From: Mesorhizobium sp. L-2-11
GTDB taxonomy: Bacteria; Pseudomonadota; Alphaproteobacteria; Rhizobiales; Rhizobiaceae
Assembly: GCF_016756595.1 (NCBI RefSeq)
Contig: NZ_AP023257.1
Location: forward strand, 4,728,001 to 4,792,000
Reading direction: 5' to 3'
DNA length: 64,000 bases
Part shown: positions 17,880 to 27,031 of the stretch, piece after piece
How positions within the stretch are numbered: the stretch's first letter is position 1
Layout: every line of letters starts with the position of its first letter
Notes under the pieces: model-generated
The model's input: only the letters and a program-made list of their open reading frames with translations
Told to the model about the DNA's origin: nothing
The model's database searches: none
Made by a program: the position numbers and the translations under genes

Positions 17880-18251
17880 CTACCGCCACGGTTGCAAACT
17901 CTCATCACGGACATAAGCGATGATGGTGTCGCAGACGGCGTTCAAATCCCGCAGCACGTCGTCGTTCCAGAAACGCAGCACGCGAAAGCCCCTCGCCTTC
18001 AATTCGGCGTCTCGCTCCCGATCATAGTTCGAATCCGCATGTTGACTGCCATCGATCTCAACGATCAGCCTGGCCTCGGCGCAAACGAAATCGGCGATGA
18101 ATCTGCCGACAGGGACCTGACGCCGGAATTTGATACGATCGAGCTTTCGTCCGCGCAGTTCGTGCCACAGGCGGTCCTCCGCCTCCGTTGGCTCGCGGCG
18201 CATCGAGCGGGCGAAACGACGTTTGGTCGGAGCGACGGGCTGATGCGGCAT
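17880..18251 (-). CDS. DUF559-domain protein (Vsr/restriction-endonuclease-like fold)
   Basis: The 123-residue protein has RRFARSMRREPTEAEDRLW, FRRQVPVGRFIADFVC, LIVEIDGSQH and GFRVLRFWNDDVL, the usual DUF559 pattern. The acidic residues in DFVCAEARLIVEIDG correspond to the nuclease-like active site of the fold. Function in bacteria is not established; relatives often lie near mobile DNA. Here it is squeezed between two type A repeats, with the stop codon 11 bases from one and the start 86 from the other. Confidence 0.86.
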   Translation of the reverse strand: MPHQPVAPTKRRFARSMRREPTEAEDRLWHELRGRKLDRIKFRRQVPVGRFIADFVCAEARLIVEIDGSQHADSNYDRERDAELKARGFRVLRFWNDDVLRDLNAVCDTIIAYVRDESLQPWR

Positions 18252-18336
18252 CGGGCGAGATTACCTAACCTCAGCACTCCGTCCAACGCAAATCGCCAAC
18301 TTCACGTTGGCCAAAGCGCCGAATGGCAGCGCTCCC

Positions 18337-18482
18337 CCTTCTCCCCTTGTGGGAGAAGGGGGCCTCGCGAAGCGAGGTCGGATGAGGGGTGTTCCAGCTT
18401 GGCACCGATGGCGATCCTTCCAACACCCCTCATCCGTCTCGGCGCTACGCGCCGATCCACCTTCTCCCACAAGGGGAGAAGG
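18337..18482. repeat. Palindromic repeat type A, copy 3 (intact)
   Basis: This is the cleanest copy: CCTTCTCCCCTTGTGGGAGA at the left, mirrored by the end CACAAGGGGAGAAGG. The centre contains GGGGTGTTCCAGC and AACACCCCTCATCC. It serves as reference for the target site of the IS256-family element (CTACGCGCCGATCCACC near 18446-18462). It ends 24 bases before the TetR operator. Confidence 0.85.
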
Positions 18483-18500
18483 AAAAAGTCGCACTTGAAT

Positions 18501-18517
18501 TAATTGAACGTTCGTTT
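18501..18517. promoter_or_regulatory. Putative TetR-family operator
   Basis: TTGAACGTTCGTTTT contains the perfect palindrome GAACGTTC (18506-18513), a pattern common at TetR/AcrR-type operators. It lies 32 bases upstream of the TetR gene start, consistent with autoregulation and control of the leucine cluster. Confidence 0.5.
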
Positions 18518-18544
18518 TATGCTCCGCCTCTCAACGAGGCTTGC

Positions 18545-19201
18545 ATGGCGCGCACGACCGGTTCCGACGGCGAAAAGACCGAAGCGGCGGTCCGCGAGGC
18601 GGCGGTCAGCCTGATTGCGCGTCTCGGCTATGAGGCGATGTCGATGCGCCAGCTAGCCGCCGAGGTCGGCGTCCAGGCGGCGGCGCTCTACCGTTATTTT
18701 CCGACCAAGGAAGACCTCTTGTTCACGCTGATGCGCGAGCACATGCAAGGGCTGATCGAGGCGTGGGACGCGGCGCGCCCGGCCGCGGCCGATCCGGCGA
18801 CACGGCTCGCCGCCTATGTCGAAAACCACATCGCCTTCCATATCGAGCGCCGCCATTCCACCCATGTCTCGAACATGGAATTGCGCAGCCTGTCGCATGA
18901 CCGCCTGACGCAGATCCTGCGTATGCGCACCGCCTATGAGAAGGAGCTACGCGTCATCTTGCGCGACGGCGCAGAAGCCGGCGTCTTCAGAGTCGAAGAC
19001 ACAGGGCTGACAGCCATGGCGCTGATCCAGATGATGACCGGCGTCATCGTCTGGTTCCGGCCGGGCGAGCGGCTATCGATCTCGGAGGTAACCGCCACAT
19101 ATCTTTCAATGACGATGCGCCTGGTTGGAAGCAAAGGCCGATGGCGCGACAACGACCTGCAGCGCCGCAGCCGGCGGGCAAAGGACGCTGTAGCAGTTTG
19201 A
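18545..19201 (+). CDS. TetR/AcrR-family regulator, probably of the leucine/isovalerate cluster
   Basis: The 218-residue protein has the TetR helix-turn-helix at residues about 15-60 ([20 protein letters not shown], then [13 protein letters not shown]). The remainder is a ligand-binding helical domain. It precedes ivd by 58 bases on the same strand, and a GAACGTTC palindrome lies before its start. By position it should repress the ivd-mcc genes, with a branched-chain acyl-CoA as likely inducer; this is inference. Start ATG 18545 is where the family similarity begins. Confidence 0.87.
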   Translation: MARTTGSDGEKTEAAVREAAVSLIARLGYEAMSMRQLAAEVGVQAAALYRYFPTKEDLLFTLMREHMQGLIEAWDAARPAAADPATRLAAYVENHIAFHIERRHSTHVSNMELRSLSHDRLTQILRMRTAYEKELRVILRDGAEAGVFRVEDTGLTAMALIQMMTGVIVWFRPGERLSISEVTATYLSMTMRLVGSKGRWRDNDLQRRSRRAKDAVAV

Positions 19202-19259
19202 TTTTGCGCCCTTCCCGAAATTGAATTTGATTTCGGGGCCGTGCGCCGGGAGGAACGGC

Positions 19260-20423
19260 ATGTACACGCACACACTCAACTTCGGGCTTGACGAAGACAT
19301 CGAAGCGCTGCGCGACTTGGTGCGGCGCTTCGCCCAGGACAAGATCGCCCCGATCGCCGCCGAGATCGACAGCTCGAATGAATTCCCGGCGCATCTGTGG
19401 GCCGAGTTCGGTGGGCTCGGCCTGCTTGGCATCACCGCCGATCCGGAATTCGGCGGCACCGGCATGGGCTATCTCGCCCATGTCGTGGCGATGGAGGAGA
19501 TTTCGCGCGCCTCGGCCTCGGTCGGCCTCTCCTACGGCGCCCATTCCAATCTCTGCGTCAACCAGATCAATCGCTGGGCAACGCCGGCGCAGAAGGAAAA
19601 ATATCTGCCTGCGCTGTGCAGCGGCGAAAAGGTCGGCGCGCTGGCAATGTCGGAATCCGGCGCCGGCTCCGACGTCGTGTCGCTCAAACTGCGTGCCGAA
19701 AAGCGTAACGAGCGCTATGTGCTGAACGGCACCAAGATGTGGATCACCAACGGCCCGGACGCCGAGACGCTGGTCGTCTACGCCAAGACCGATCCAGAAC
19801 TCCAGTCGCGCGGCATCACCGCCTTTATCGTCGAAAAATCGATGGCCGGCTTTTCCGTCGCGCAAAAGCTCGAAAAGCTCGGCATGCGCGGCTCCAACAC
19901 CGGCGAACTGGTTTTTTCAGATGTCGAAGTGCCGTTCGACAATGTGCTGCATGAGGAAGGGCGCGGCGTCGAGGTACTGATGTCGGGCCTCGACTACGAG
20001 CGCACGGTGCTCGCCGGCGGCCCGCTCGGGCTGATGGCGGCGTGCCTCGATGTGGCGGTCCCCTATGTGCACGAACGCAAGCAGTTCGGTCAGCCGATCG
20101 GCGAATTCCAGCTGGTGCAGGGCAAGCTCGCCGACATGTATACGACGATGAACGCCGCGCGCGCCTATGTCTATGCCGTCGCCGCTGCCTGCGACCGCGG
20201 CCAGACGAGCCGCAAGGACGCCGCCGCTTGCGTGCTGTTCGCTGCCGAGAAGGCGACGCAGATGGCGCTCGACGCCATCCAGCTTTTGGGCGGCAATGGC
20301 TACATCAACGACTATCCGACCGGCCGTCTCTTGCGCGACGCCAAGCTCTACGAGATCGGCGCCGGCACCAGCGAGATCCGCCGCTGGCTGATCGGGCGGG
20401 AAATCATGGCGGAGGAAGTATGA
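19260..20423 (+). CDS. ivd: Isovaleryl-CoA dehydrogenase
   Basis: The 387-residue acyl-CoA dehydrogenase converts isovaleryl-CoA to 3-methylcrotonyl-CoA in leucine breakdown and passes electrons to ETF. It shows [16 protein letters not shown], the FAD region [18 protein letters not shown], the family signature [20 protein letters not shown] and [16 protein letters not shown]. Glu247 in [11 protein letters not shown] sits where isovaleryl-CoA dehydrogenases place the catalytic base, which separates them from short- and medium-chain enzymes. GGGAGGAACG precedes ATG 19260. The electron acceptor ETF-QO is encoded at 33904-35583. Confidence 0.95.
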   Translation: MYTHTLNFGLDEDIEALRDLVRRFAQDKIAPIAAEIDSSNEFPAHLWAEFGGLGLLGITADPEFGGTGMGYLAHVVAMEEISRASASVGLSYGAHSNLCVNQINRWATPAQKEKYLPALCSGEKVGALAMSESGAGSDVVSLKLRAEKRNERYVLNGTKMWITNGPDAETLVVYAKTDPELQSRGITAFIVEKSMAGFSVAQKLEKLGMRGSNTGELVFSDVEVPFDNVLHEEGRGVEVLMSGLDYERTVLAGGPLGLMAACLDVAVPYVHERKQFGQPIGEFQLVQGKLADMYTTMNAARAYVYAVAAACDRGQTSRKDAAACVLFAAEKATQMALDAIQLLGGNGYINDYPTGRLLRDAKLYEIGAGTSEIRRWLIGREIMAEEV

Positions 20424-20550
20424 AGCCTGGCAAGAGATGCAGGCGCGTGCCAGACGTACCCGAGGGGCTGCGGATTGCTTGACACGTCAAATAGCTATCT
20501 CATGGGAGGCTGTAGTTTTGCGAGTATTGAGAGACAGGCAGGGGGGATAG

Positions 20551-21426
20551 ATGGTTCCATCGTCGGCGCAACCAGTCACAAGGCGGGGGATATTTGCGAT
20601 GGCATTGTTTTCCTCAATTGCGGGCCTTCTCGTGCACGTCAAGGCACAGAAGCAGCGCTTTCCAGACATCGCGGAATTCAGAGAGCTTGTAATTGCCGCC
20701 CTAAAACGGCAACCGGGCGTCGAGAGCGCCATAGCGGATCCATCGGACCCCGCAAAAATCAATACCAGAATTGGCGATACGGACATAGCCTCGGACATCA
20801 CAAACGTGTTCGGCTACTTGAACTCATATCCCGACGAGGACGCCGAAGCTGCCATTGACCGGTTTGCTCGAGCCTTGGCAGAAGCGCATCTCGCCAAGGC
20901 CGGCGAAAACAATCTTATCGCCGTGGTCCGGACCCATCAGTATGTCGATCAACTTACATCGACGGGTATGGATTTGTTGTCGGAGCCATTGGTTGGCGAA
21001 CTTGCAATCGTATACATGGCCGACCTTCCCAATTCAATGTCACCTGTTGCGCCAAAGGACTTCCCAGGCCGGACGCTTTCGGATTTGCGCGGCGTCGCGC
21101 TAGACAATGTGAAGAAATGGCTGCCAAAAATTGTCTCTGATGGTGAACTCGGTATAGTTCATCTGTATTATGTCGACGGCAACACGATGCTGTCCTCAAG
21201 CCTTGTTCTTCTTGACGAGTTCTGGCTTTCGATCCGACCTCAATTTCCCGGCGATGTTTTGTTTGTGCTGCCACGCCGGGATCAATTGTTCGTCTTCGAT
21301 GCAGGCAATTCGCAGGCCCAAACCGCGGCCAGACGAATGATAGACGTTACATTCGAGGACGGCTTCAATCTGCTGTCCGACAAAATTTTCGAACGTCGCA
21401 ACGGCAAACTCTTGGCGCAGGCGTAG
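20551..21426 (+). CDS. DUF1444 (YtpQ/UPF0354-like) protein
   Basis: The 291-residue protein has the features of the DUF1444 family: an N-terminal part with [13 protein letters not shown], central [16 protein letters not shown] and [20 protein letters not shown], then [20 protein letters not shown]. Function is unknown. It sits between ivd and mccB on the same strand, with 127 bases before it and 8 after it, so it is probably transcribed with mccB. Its base composition is visibly less GC-rich than its neighbours, which suggests later arrival. AGGGGGGATAG precedes ATG 20551; ATG 20599 ([11 protein letters not shown]) is an alternative. Confidence 0.78.
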   Translation: MVPSSAQPVTRRGIFAMALFSSIAGLLVHVKAQKQRFPDIAEFRELVIAALKRQPGVESAIADPSDPAKINTRIGDTDIASDITNVFGYLNSYPDEDAEAAIDRFARALAEAHLAKAGENNLIAVVRTHQYVDQLTSTGMDLLSEPLVGELAIVYMADLPNSMSPVAPKDFPGRTLSDLRGVALDNVKKWLPKIVSDGELGIVHLYYVDGNTMLSSSLVLLDEFWLSIRPQFPGDVLFVLPRRDQLFVFDAGNSQAQTAARRMIDVTFEDGFNLLSDKIFERRNGKLLAQA

Positions 21427-21434
21427 AGCCGGAC

Positions 21435-23042
21435 ATGACCACCCTCACCTCGCAGATCTCGCCCGCCTCCGACACTTTCCGCGCCAATGCCGGGCGCATG
21501 CGGGCGCTGGTCGCCGACATTGCGCAAAAGGCGGCAATGGTCGAGCGTGGCGGCGCGGAGGAAGCGCGTGAGCGCCACCAGAGCCGTGGCAAGCTTTTGC
21601 CGCGCGAGCGCCTCGCCCAATTGCTCGACACCGGCTCGCCATTCCTCGAGATCGGCCAGTTCGCCGCGTGGTCGATGTATGGCGAAGACATCGCATCGGC
21701 CGGCATCATTACCGGCATCGGCCGCGTCGAAGGCACCGAAGTGATGGTCGTCGTCAACGACGCCACGGTGAAGGGGGGCACCTATTATCCGCTGACGGTG
21801 AAGAAGCATCTGCGCGCCCAGGAGATAGCGCTGCAGAACAAATTGCCTTGCGTCTATCTGGTCGACAGCGGCGGCGCCAACCTGCCCAACCAGGACGAGG
21901 TGTTTCCCGACCGCGACCATTTCGGCCGCATCTTCTACAACCAGGCCAACATGTCGGCTGCAGGCATTCCGCAGATCGCCTGCGTCATGGGTTCGTGCAC
22001 GGCGGGCGGCGCCTATGTCCCGGCGATGTCGGACGAGACGATCATGGTGCGCAACCAGGCGACCATCTTCCTCGGCGGTCCGCCGCTGGTGAAGGCCGCC
22101 ACCGGCGAAGACGTCAGCGCCGAGGAGCTGGGCGGTGCCGATGTGCACACGCGGCTTTCCGGCGTTGCCGATCATTTTGCGCTGGACGACGAGCATGCGC
22201 TGGCGATCGCGCGCCGCATCGTCAAGAACCTCAATCGAAAGAAGCAGATCGGGCTGGCGCTACGCGATCCGATTGCGCCGCTTCATGCAGCCGAAGAACT
22301 CTACGGAATCGTGCCGACCGACCTGCGCCAGCCCTATGACGTGCGCGAAGTGATCGCCCGCATCGTCGACGGCTCCGACTTCGACGAGTTCAAGCAGAAC
22401 TACGGCACCACGCTGGTCACCGGGTTTGCCCATCTCCACGGCATGCCGGTCGGCATCATCGCCAACAACGGCGTGCTGTTTTCCGAAAGCGCGCTGAAGG
22501 GCGCGCATTTCATCGAGCTGTGCTGCCAGCGCAAGATCCCGCTGATCTTCCTGCAGAACATCACCGGCTTCATGGTCGGGCGGAAATATGAGGCCGGCGG
22601 CATCGCCAAGGACGGCGCCAAGCTGGTGATGGCGGTCGCCACGGCCCGCGTGCCGAAGGTCACCATGATCATCGGCGGCTCGTTCGGCGCCGGCAATTAC
22701 GGCATGTGCGGACGCGCCTATTCGCCACGCTTCCTGTGGATGTGGCCGAATGCCCGCATTTCGGTGATGGGCGGCGAGCAGGCGGCCACCGTGCTGGCCG
22801 TCGTCAAGCGCGAGGGGATCGAGCGCAAGGGCGGGCAATGGAGCGCGGAGGAAGAGGCAAAATTCAAGAAGCCGATCCTGATGAAATACGAGCACGAAGG
22901 CCACCCGCTCTATTCCTCCGCCCGGCTCTGGGACGACGGCATCATCGATCCAGCCAGGACGCGCGAGGTGCTGGCGCTCAGCTTGTCCGCCGCGCTGAAC
23001 GCCGGGATCGAGGAGACAAGTTTCGGCGTGTTCAGGATGTGA
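21435..23042 (+). CDS. mccB: Methylcrotonoyl-CoA carboxylase, carboxyltransferase (beta) subunit
   Basis: The 535-residue carboxyltransferase transfers CO2 from carboxybiotin to 3-methylcrotonyl-CoA. Motifs include [55 protein letters not shown] and [17 protein letters not shown] in the N-half, with [19 protein letters not shown] and [16 protein letters not shown] in the C-half acyl-CoA site. The GxG-type oxyanion glycines are intact. It is flanked closely by DUF1444 and by the macro gene, whose start follows two bases after this stop. Confidence 0.96.
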   Translation: MTTLTSQISPASDTFRANAGRMRALVADIAQKAAMVERGGAEEARERHQSRGKLLPRERLAQLLDTGSPFLEIGQFAAWSMYGEDIASAGIITGIGRVEGTEVMVVVNDATVKGGTYYPLTVKKHLRAQEIALQNKLPCVYLVDSGGANLPNQDEVFPDRDHFGRIFYNQANMSAAGIPQIACVMGSCTAGGAYVPAMSDETIMVRNQATIFLGGPPLVKAATGEDVSAEELGGADVHTRLSGVADHFALDDEHALAIARRIVKNLNRKKQIGLALRDPIAPLHAAEELYGIVPTDLRQPYDVREVIARIVDGSDFDEFKQNYGTTLVTGFAHLHGMPVGIIANNGVLFSESALKGAHFIELCCQRKIPLIFLQNITGFMVGRKYEAGGIAKDGAKLVMAVATARVPKVTMIIGGSFGAGNYGMCGRAYSPRFLWMWPNARISVMGGEQAATVLAVVKREGIERKGGQWSAEEEAKFKKPILMKYEHEGHPLYSSARLWDDGIIDPARTREVLALSLSAALNAGIEETSFGVFRM

Positions 23043-23044
23043 CG

Positions 23045-23575
23045 ATGAGCGAGATCGACCCCAGGATTCGCATTCATGTCGGCGACATCACCAAGCTGGG
23101 GGCCGATGCCATTGTCAACGCCGCCAACACCTCGCTTCTGGGTGGCGGTGGCGTCGACGGCGCCATCCACCGGGCGGCCGGTCCCGAGCTTCTGGCCGAA
23201 TGCCGGTCGCTGAATGGCTGCAAGGTCGGTGACGCAAAACTCACCAAAGGCTACAGGCTGCCGGCACGCTATGTGATCCACACGGTCGGACCGGTTTGGC
23301 AAGGCGGCGGCAAGGGCGAAGCCGAGCTGTTGGCCTCCTGCTATCGCCGGTCCCTCGAACTCGCCGCCGCCAAGGATTGCAGGACGGTGGCATTTCCGGC
23401 GATCTCGACCGGTGTATACCGGTATCCAAAGGACCAGGCGACGCAGATCGCCGTTGGCACCGTGAGCGCCTTCATCAGCCACAACGCGGTTCCGGAAACC
23501 GTCATCTTCTGCTGCTTCGACCAACAGACGGCGGATCTATACCAACAGGCGTTGCTGCGCCTGGCGGGAGAGTGA
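23045..23575 (+). CDS. Macro-domain protein, probable O-acyl-ADP-ribose deacylase
   Basis: The 176-residue single-domain protein is of MacroD/YmdB type. It has [20 protein letters not shown], the ADP-ribose loop [21 protein letters not shown], and [11 protein letters not shown]. These enzymes hydrolyse O-acetyl-ADP-ribose or mono-ADP-ribose esters. ATG 23045 is two bases after the mccB stop, with AGGA at 23034 inside mccB, so it is translationally linked to a leucine-degradation enzyme. An O-acyl-ADP-ribose substrate arising from sirtuin removal of leucine-derived acyl groups is an attractive but unproven idea. Confidence 0.93.
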   Translation: MSEIDPRIRIHVGDITKLGADAIVNAANTSLLGGGGVDGAIHRAAGPELLAECRSLNGCKVGDAKLTKGYRLPARYVIHTVGPVWQGGGKGEAELLASCYRRSLELAAAKDCRTVAFPAISTGVYRYPKDQATQIAVGTVSAFISHNAVPETVIFCCFDQQTADLYQQALLRLAGE

Positions 23576-23621
23576 TGTGATACGGCGATGAGAACGCTCG
23601 CTCGGTTGCGCTGGCGGGACA

Positions 23622-23781
23622 GCGCCCCCCTCTGTCCTGCCGGACATCTCCCCCACAAGGGGGGAGATTGGCAGCTGCTGCCTCGCAGCCCTTCTTTCAA
23701 CGTTGGAGATTGGCGAAAGCAGGGGAGCCAGCGAATCTCCCCCCAAGTGGGGGAGATGTCCGGCAGGACAGAGGGGGGCGC
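23622..23781. repeat. Palindromic repeat type B, intact copy
   Basis: The 160 bp element has near-perfect terminal inverted repeats of about 46 bp: GCGCCCCCCTCTGTCCTGCC at the left, and the same sequence reversed at the right, with two mismatches (AA versus TT) in the arm. The interior includes GATTGGCGAAAGC. It has no ORF and is the reference for the IS-disrupted copy at 10356-13018. It lies between the macro gene and mccA inside the operon. Confidence 0.88.
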
Positions 23782-23829
23782 GAAGGAACACCCGCGCCGT
23801 TGGCGGCAAGTTCTGGCTTTGGAGGTCCC

Positions 23830-25785
23830 ATGTTCGCCAAAATCCTGATCGCCAACCGCGGCGAGATCGCTTGCCGGGTGATCCGCACCGCGCGCAGGAT
23901 GGGCGTGCGCACGGTCGCCGTCTATTCCGACGCCGACGCCGGCGCCTTGCATGTCGAGATGGCCGACGAAGCGGTGCATATCGGGCCCTCGCCGGTCGGC
24001 GAAAGTTATTTGCGCGGCGACAAGATTGTCGCGGCGGCTTTGGCCACCGGCGCCGAAGCCATCCATCCCGGCTACGGTTTTCTGTCGGAAAACCCTGACT
24101 TCGTCGATCAGGTGACAGCGGCCGGGCTCGTCTTCATCGGCCCGTCGGCCGCCTCGATCCGCGCTATGGGGCTGAAGGACGCGGCCAAGCGGCTGATGGA
24201 GAAGGCCGGGGTGCCGGTTGTGCCGGGCTATCACGGCGAGGCGCAGGAGATTGTGCTGCTCGCCTCCAAGGCACGCGAGATCGGATATCCCGTGCTGATC
24301 AAGGCGCGCGCCGGTGGCGGTGGCAAGGGCATGCGGCGCGTCGAACATCCCGACGACTTTTCCGAGGCGCTGTCGGGTGCGCGGCGCGAGGCCAAGGCCG
24401 CTTTCGGCGACGACCGCGTGCTGGTCGAGAAATATATCGAGAAGCCGCGGCACATCGAGGTTCAGGTATTCGGCGATATCTTCGGCAATGTCGTGCATCT
24501 CTATGAGCGCGACTGCTCGGCGCAGCGCCGCCACCAGAAGGTGATCGAGGAAGCCCCCGCCCCCGGAATGACACCGGCATTGCGCAAGGCGATGACGGAG
24601 GCTGCGGTGAAGGCCGCCAAGGCGATCGACTATTCCGGCGCCGGCACCATCGAGTTCATCGTCGACGCCTCGCAAGGGCTGAAGGCCGACCGCTTCTGGT
24701 TCATGGAAATGAACACCCGCCTGCAGGTCGAGCACCCCGTCACCGAAATGGTCACCGGCACCGACCTGGTCGAATGGCAGTTGCGGGTGGCGTCCGGCGA
24801 AAAGCTGCCGAAGACGCAGAGCGAGATCACGCTCTCCGGTCACGCCTTCGAGGCGCGCATCTATGCCGAGGACGCGGCAAGGGGCTTTTTGCCGGCGACG
24901 GGCACGCTGCATCACCTGAAATTTCCGGATACAGCGCCCGAGGGCGCCAGCATGCGGATCGAGACTGGCGTACGGACCGGCGATGCCATCTCGCCGTTCT
25001 ACGACCCGATGATCGCCAAGCTCGTCGTCCACGGCAAGACCAGGCCGGCAGCGCTCGAAGCCCTGGGCATAGCCCTTTCGCAGACCGAGATCGCCGGCTC
25101 GACCGTCAACACCGCCTTTCTCGCGGCGCTTGCCGCTGACGCCGATTTTTCGGCTGGTGACGTCGACACCGGACTGATCGGCAGGCACCAGCAAGTGCTG
25201 ACCGCGGTGTCGCCGCCGAGCAGCGAGATCGTGGCCGCGGCCGCACTTGCGGCGTCCGGCGCCGGGGCTCACGCGCCGACAGACGACCCGTGGTCGTCGC
25301 TTGCCGGCTATGCGCATTTCCACCCGATCGCGCGGCGCACGCGGCTGCGCTACGGCGAGAATGAGATCCTCGCGCATGTATCGGTGCGACCGGAGGGGCG
25401 CTTCCAAGTGGCACTGGACGCACCTTATGACAGCGCGCTTGATCTTCGCGCCGCCGGCCTCGCCCGCTGGCCAGGTCATGTCACCGTCTTTTCGGGTGCC
25501 GTCGGCTACAGCTTCGCGGTGCCGGACCCGTTGGCAAAGGCCGACGAACTCGCAGCCGGTGCCGACAGCCTGCGCGCGCCGATGCCGGGCCTGGTCAAGC
25601 TGGTGCGCGCGGCGAAAGGCGAAGCCGTCATCAAGGGCCAGCCGCTGTTGATCCTGGAAGCGATGAAGATGGAGCACACGATTTCCGCGACGCATGACGG
25701 GACGATCGCCGAGATCGCAACAGAGGGCGCCCAGGTCACCGACGGGACGGTGCTGGTGCGTTTTGCCGAGGAAGCCCACGGCTGA
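23830..25785 (+). CDS. mccA: Methylcrotonoyl-CoA carboxylase, biotin-containing (alpha) subunit
   Basis: The 651-residue protein begins MFAKILIANRGEIACRVIRT and has the ATP-grasp biotin carboxylase domain (ARAGGGGKGMRRVE, DCSAQRRHQKVIEEAPAP, EMNTRLQVEHPVTEMVTG). A C-terminal biotinyl domain carries EAMKMEH, whose acceptor is Lys613. It carboxylates the biotin used by MccB. Its start is 254 bases after the macro gene stop because the type B repeat lies between them. A perfect hairpin and then an IS630-family element follow its stop. Confidence 0.96.
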   Translation: MFAKILIANRGEIACRVIRTARRMGVRTVAVYSDADAGALHVEMADEAVHIGPSPVGESYLRGDKIVAAALATGAEAIHPGYGFLSENPDFVDQVTAAGLVFIGPSAASIRAMGLKDAAKRLMEKAGVPVVPGYHGEAQEIVLLASKAREIGYPVLIKARAGGGGKGMRRVEHPDDFSEALSGARREAKAAFGDDRVLVEKYIEKPRHIEVQVFGDIFGNVVHLYERDCSAQRRHQKVIEEAPAPGMTPALRKAMTEAAVKAAKAIDYSGAGTIEFIVDASQGLKADRFWFMEMNTRLQVEHPVTEMVTGTDLVEWQLRVASGEKLPKTQSEITLSGHAFEARIYAEDAARGFLPATGTLHHLKFPDTAPEGASMRIETGVRTGDAISPFYDPMIAKLVVHGKTRPAALEALGIALSQTEIAGSTVNTAFLAALAADADFSAGDVDTGLIGRHQQVLTAVSPPSSEIVAAAALAASGAGAHAPTDDPWSSLAGYAHFHPIARRTRLRYGENEILAHVSVRPEGRFQVALDAPYDSALDLRAAGLARWPGHVTVFSGAVGYSFAVPDPLAKADELAAGADSLRAPMPGLVKLVRAAKGEAVIKGQPLLILEAMKMEHTISATHDGTIAEIATEGAQVTDGTVLVRFAEEAHG

Positions 25786-25847
25786 CGCTGTTCACCCACC
25801 AGCGACGGCGGAAGACACGCTCCACAAAACGCACTCCCAGAAATGAA

Positions 25848-25870
25848 ATGGCCGGGGTTGACCCGGCCAT
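25848..25870 (+). terminator. Hairpin after mccA
   Basis: ATGGCCGGG and CCCGGCCAT form a perfect 9-bp stem around GTTGA. It lies 63 bases after the mccA stop, has no clear T run, and may end the leucine operon. Confidence 0.55.
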
Positions 25871-25905
25871 CTCCGATTGTTGCCAGGCGCTAGAGCGGGA
25901 TGAGA

Positions 25906-26547
25906 TTACCTGCGGTCATAGCCTGAGTTTGCGAAGTAATTTGAGCACTCGAGCGGTGTGACGCGGTTGAGAATCTGGCCGATGGCGTTGCAGACCGTTT
26001 CAACGGTGCGCTTTGCGGCCTTTCGCAGCCAGTGCTTGAGCTTGGCGAAGAGCTGTTCGATCGGATTGAGGTCAGGCGAGTATTTCGGCAGGAAGAAGAG
26101 CCTCGCGCCGGCCTTTCGGATGGCGCGACGCACGGCCTTGCCTTTGTGGCTGCCGAGATTGTCCATCACAACGATGTCGCCCGGCTGGAGAGTGGGCACG
26201 AGAACCTTCTCGACATAGAGGAGGAACCTCTCGCCGTTGATCGGCCCGTCGATGAGCCAGGGCGCTTCGACGCGATCATGACGCAGCGCAGCCAGAAAGG
26301 TCATTGTCTTCCAGTGGCCATTGGGAACTTTGGCCTTGATCCGCTGTCCGACCGGTGCCCAACCCCTGAGCGGGGCCATGTTGGTCTTGGTCCAGGTCTC
26401 GTCGATGAACACCAGGCGGGCGGGGTCGATCCGGTCCTGATACAGAACCCATTGCCTCCGTCGGCGCGCAACATCGGGACGATCTTGCTCGGCGGCGATC
26501 AGCGTCTTTTTTTGTGAGACAGCTTCTCGGCGTGCACGAACTCCCAC
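25906..26547 (-). CDS. IS630-family transposase, OrfB (DDE domain)
   Basis: This is the DDE half of the transposase. [27 protein letters not shown] and [19 protein letters not shown] hold the D-D-E residues. The frame opens inside OrfA and has no good start of its own, so it is expressed by -1 slippage at the A7 run (26507-26513 on the plus strand). The stop overlaps the left terminal repeat. Confidence 0.92.
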   Translation of the reverse strand: MGVRARREAVSQKKTLIAAEQDRPDVARRRRQWVLYQDRIDPARLVFIDETWTKTNMAPLRGWAPVGQRIKAKVPNGHWKTMTFLAALRHDRVEAPWLIDGPINGERFLLYVEKVLVPTLQPGDIVVMDNLGSHKGKAVRRAIRKAGARLFFLPKYSPDLNPIEQLFAKLKHWLRKAAKRTVETVCNAIGQILNRVTPLECSNYFANSGYDRR

Positions 26548-26876
26548 ACCGAGCGGTAGTCAACCTTCAGGCCACGCTCGCCAAGTTCGGCCACAAGCCC
26601 GCGCAAGGTGAAGTCCTTCTCCCGGCAGCGCTCGACAAGCCAGTCGCGCCACGCTCCCGATATCTTCTTCGGCTTGTAGCCGCCCACTTGGCGGGGCGCC
26701 ACGCTCCCCGTCTGTTCCACCCGCTTCAGCCACTCGATCGCCGCGCTGTAGCTGACGCCAAATCGAGCAGCCGCCGCGCGCCGCGAAAGCCCTTCAACCT
26801 TGACCGCCGCAACAACCCGTTCGCGCAGGTCCATTGAATATCCAACCATCAATGCTGGCCTCCTGCCCAGCAGCAA
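26499..26876 (-). CDS. IS630-family transposase, OrfA (helix-turn-helix domain)
   Basis: The 125-residue first frame has helix-turn-helix repeats ([20 protein letters not shown] and [20 protein letters not shown]) that would bind the IS ends. It ends SHKKRR just past an A7 stretch. A -1 slip there continues as [12 protein letters not shown] into the DDE domain. Start could be at residue 1 or at [16 protein letters not shown]. Confidence 0.9.
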   Translation of the reverse strand: MLLGRRPALMVGYSMDLRERVVAAVKVEGLSRRAAAARFGVSYSAAIEWLKRVEQTGSVAPRQVGGYKPKKISGAWRDWLVERCREKDFTLRGLVAELGERGLKVDYRSVWEFVHAEKLSHKKRR

Positions 26877-26937
26877 GGTTGAATCAGATCATCGCTGATT
26901 TGGGAATCCCACGACTCCCATAAATCTCATCCCGCTC

Positions 26938-27028
26938 TAAAGCGCGTCTCATGCGACGCGCTTTAGTTCTTGTCTTATGCATGTCGTTATCGCAAAACCG
27001 CTGCGCACTTTTGCGCGACATGCATTAG
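26938..27028. repeat. RIME-like palindromic element, IS630 target
   Basis: CTAAAGCGCGTC-TCATGC-GACGCGCTTTAG is a near-perfect dyad whose first base lies beyond the IS. A second dyad (GCATGTCGTTATCGC to TTTTGCGCGACATGC) follows. A degenerate copy occurs at 58997-59090. Such pairs are widespread in rhizobia and are non-coding. Confidence 0.8.
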
Positions 27029-27031
27029 CCG

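Larger units (their letters stand above)
25893..26937 (-). mobile_element. IS630-family insertion sequence, 1045 bp
   Basis: The 15-bp inverted ends GAGCGGGATGAGATT (25893-25907) and AATCTCATCCCGCTC (26923-26937) are perfect. They are flanked by TA (25891-25892, 26938-26939), the IS630 target duplication. The two transposase frames overlap and are joined by an A7 slippery run. The right flank is a RIME-like palindrome whose left edge is the TA target. Confidence 0.95.

Noticed and set aside
20478..20506. Promoter with CTTGAC before the DUF1444 gene
   Set aside because: A -35-like box is present, but no -10 element lies at a suitable spacing (CTATCT is about 11 bases away).
23341..25779. 812-codon minus-strand frame opposite mccA
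   Set aside because: It is an antisense frame kept open by GC-rich codons of a well-identified gene. No motif or ribosome site was seen.
16404..26937. Composite transposon carrying the leucine cluster between IS256 and IS630 elements
   Set aside because: The flanking elements belong to different families with different ends, each with its own target duplication.
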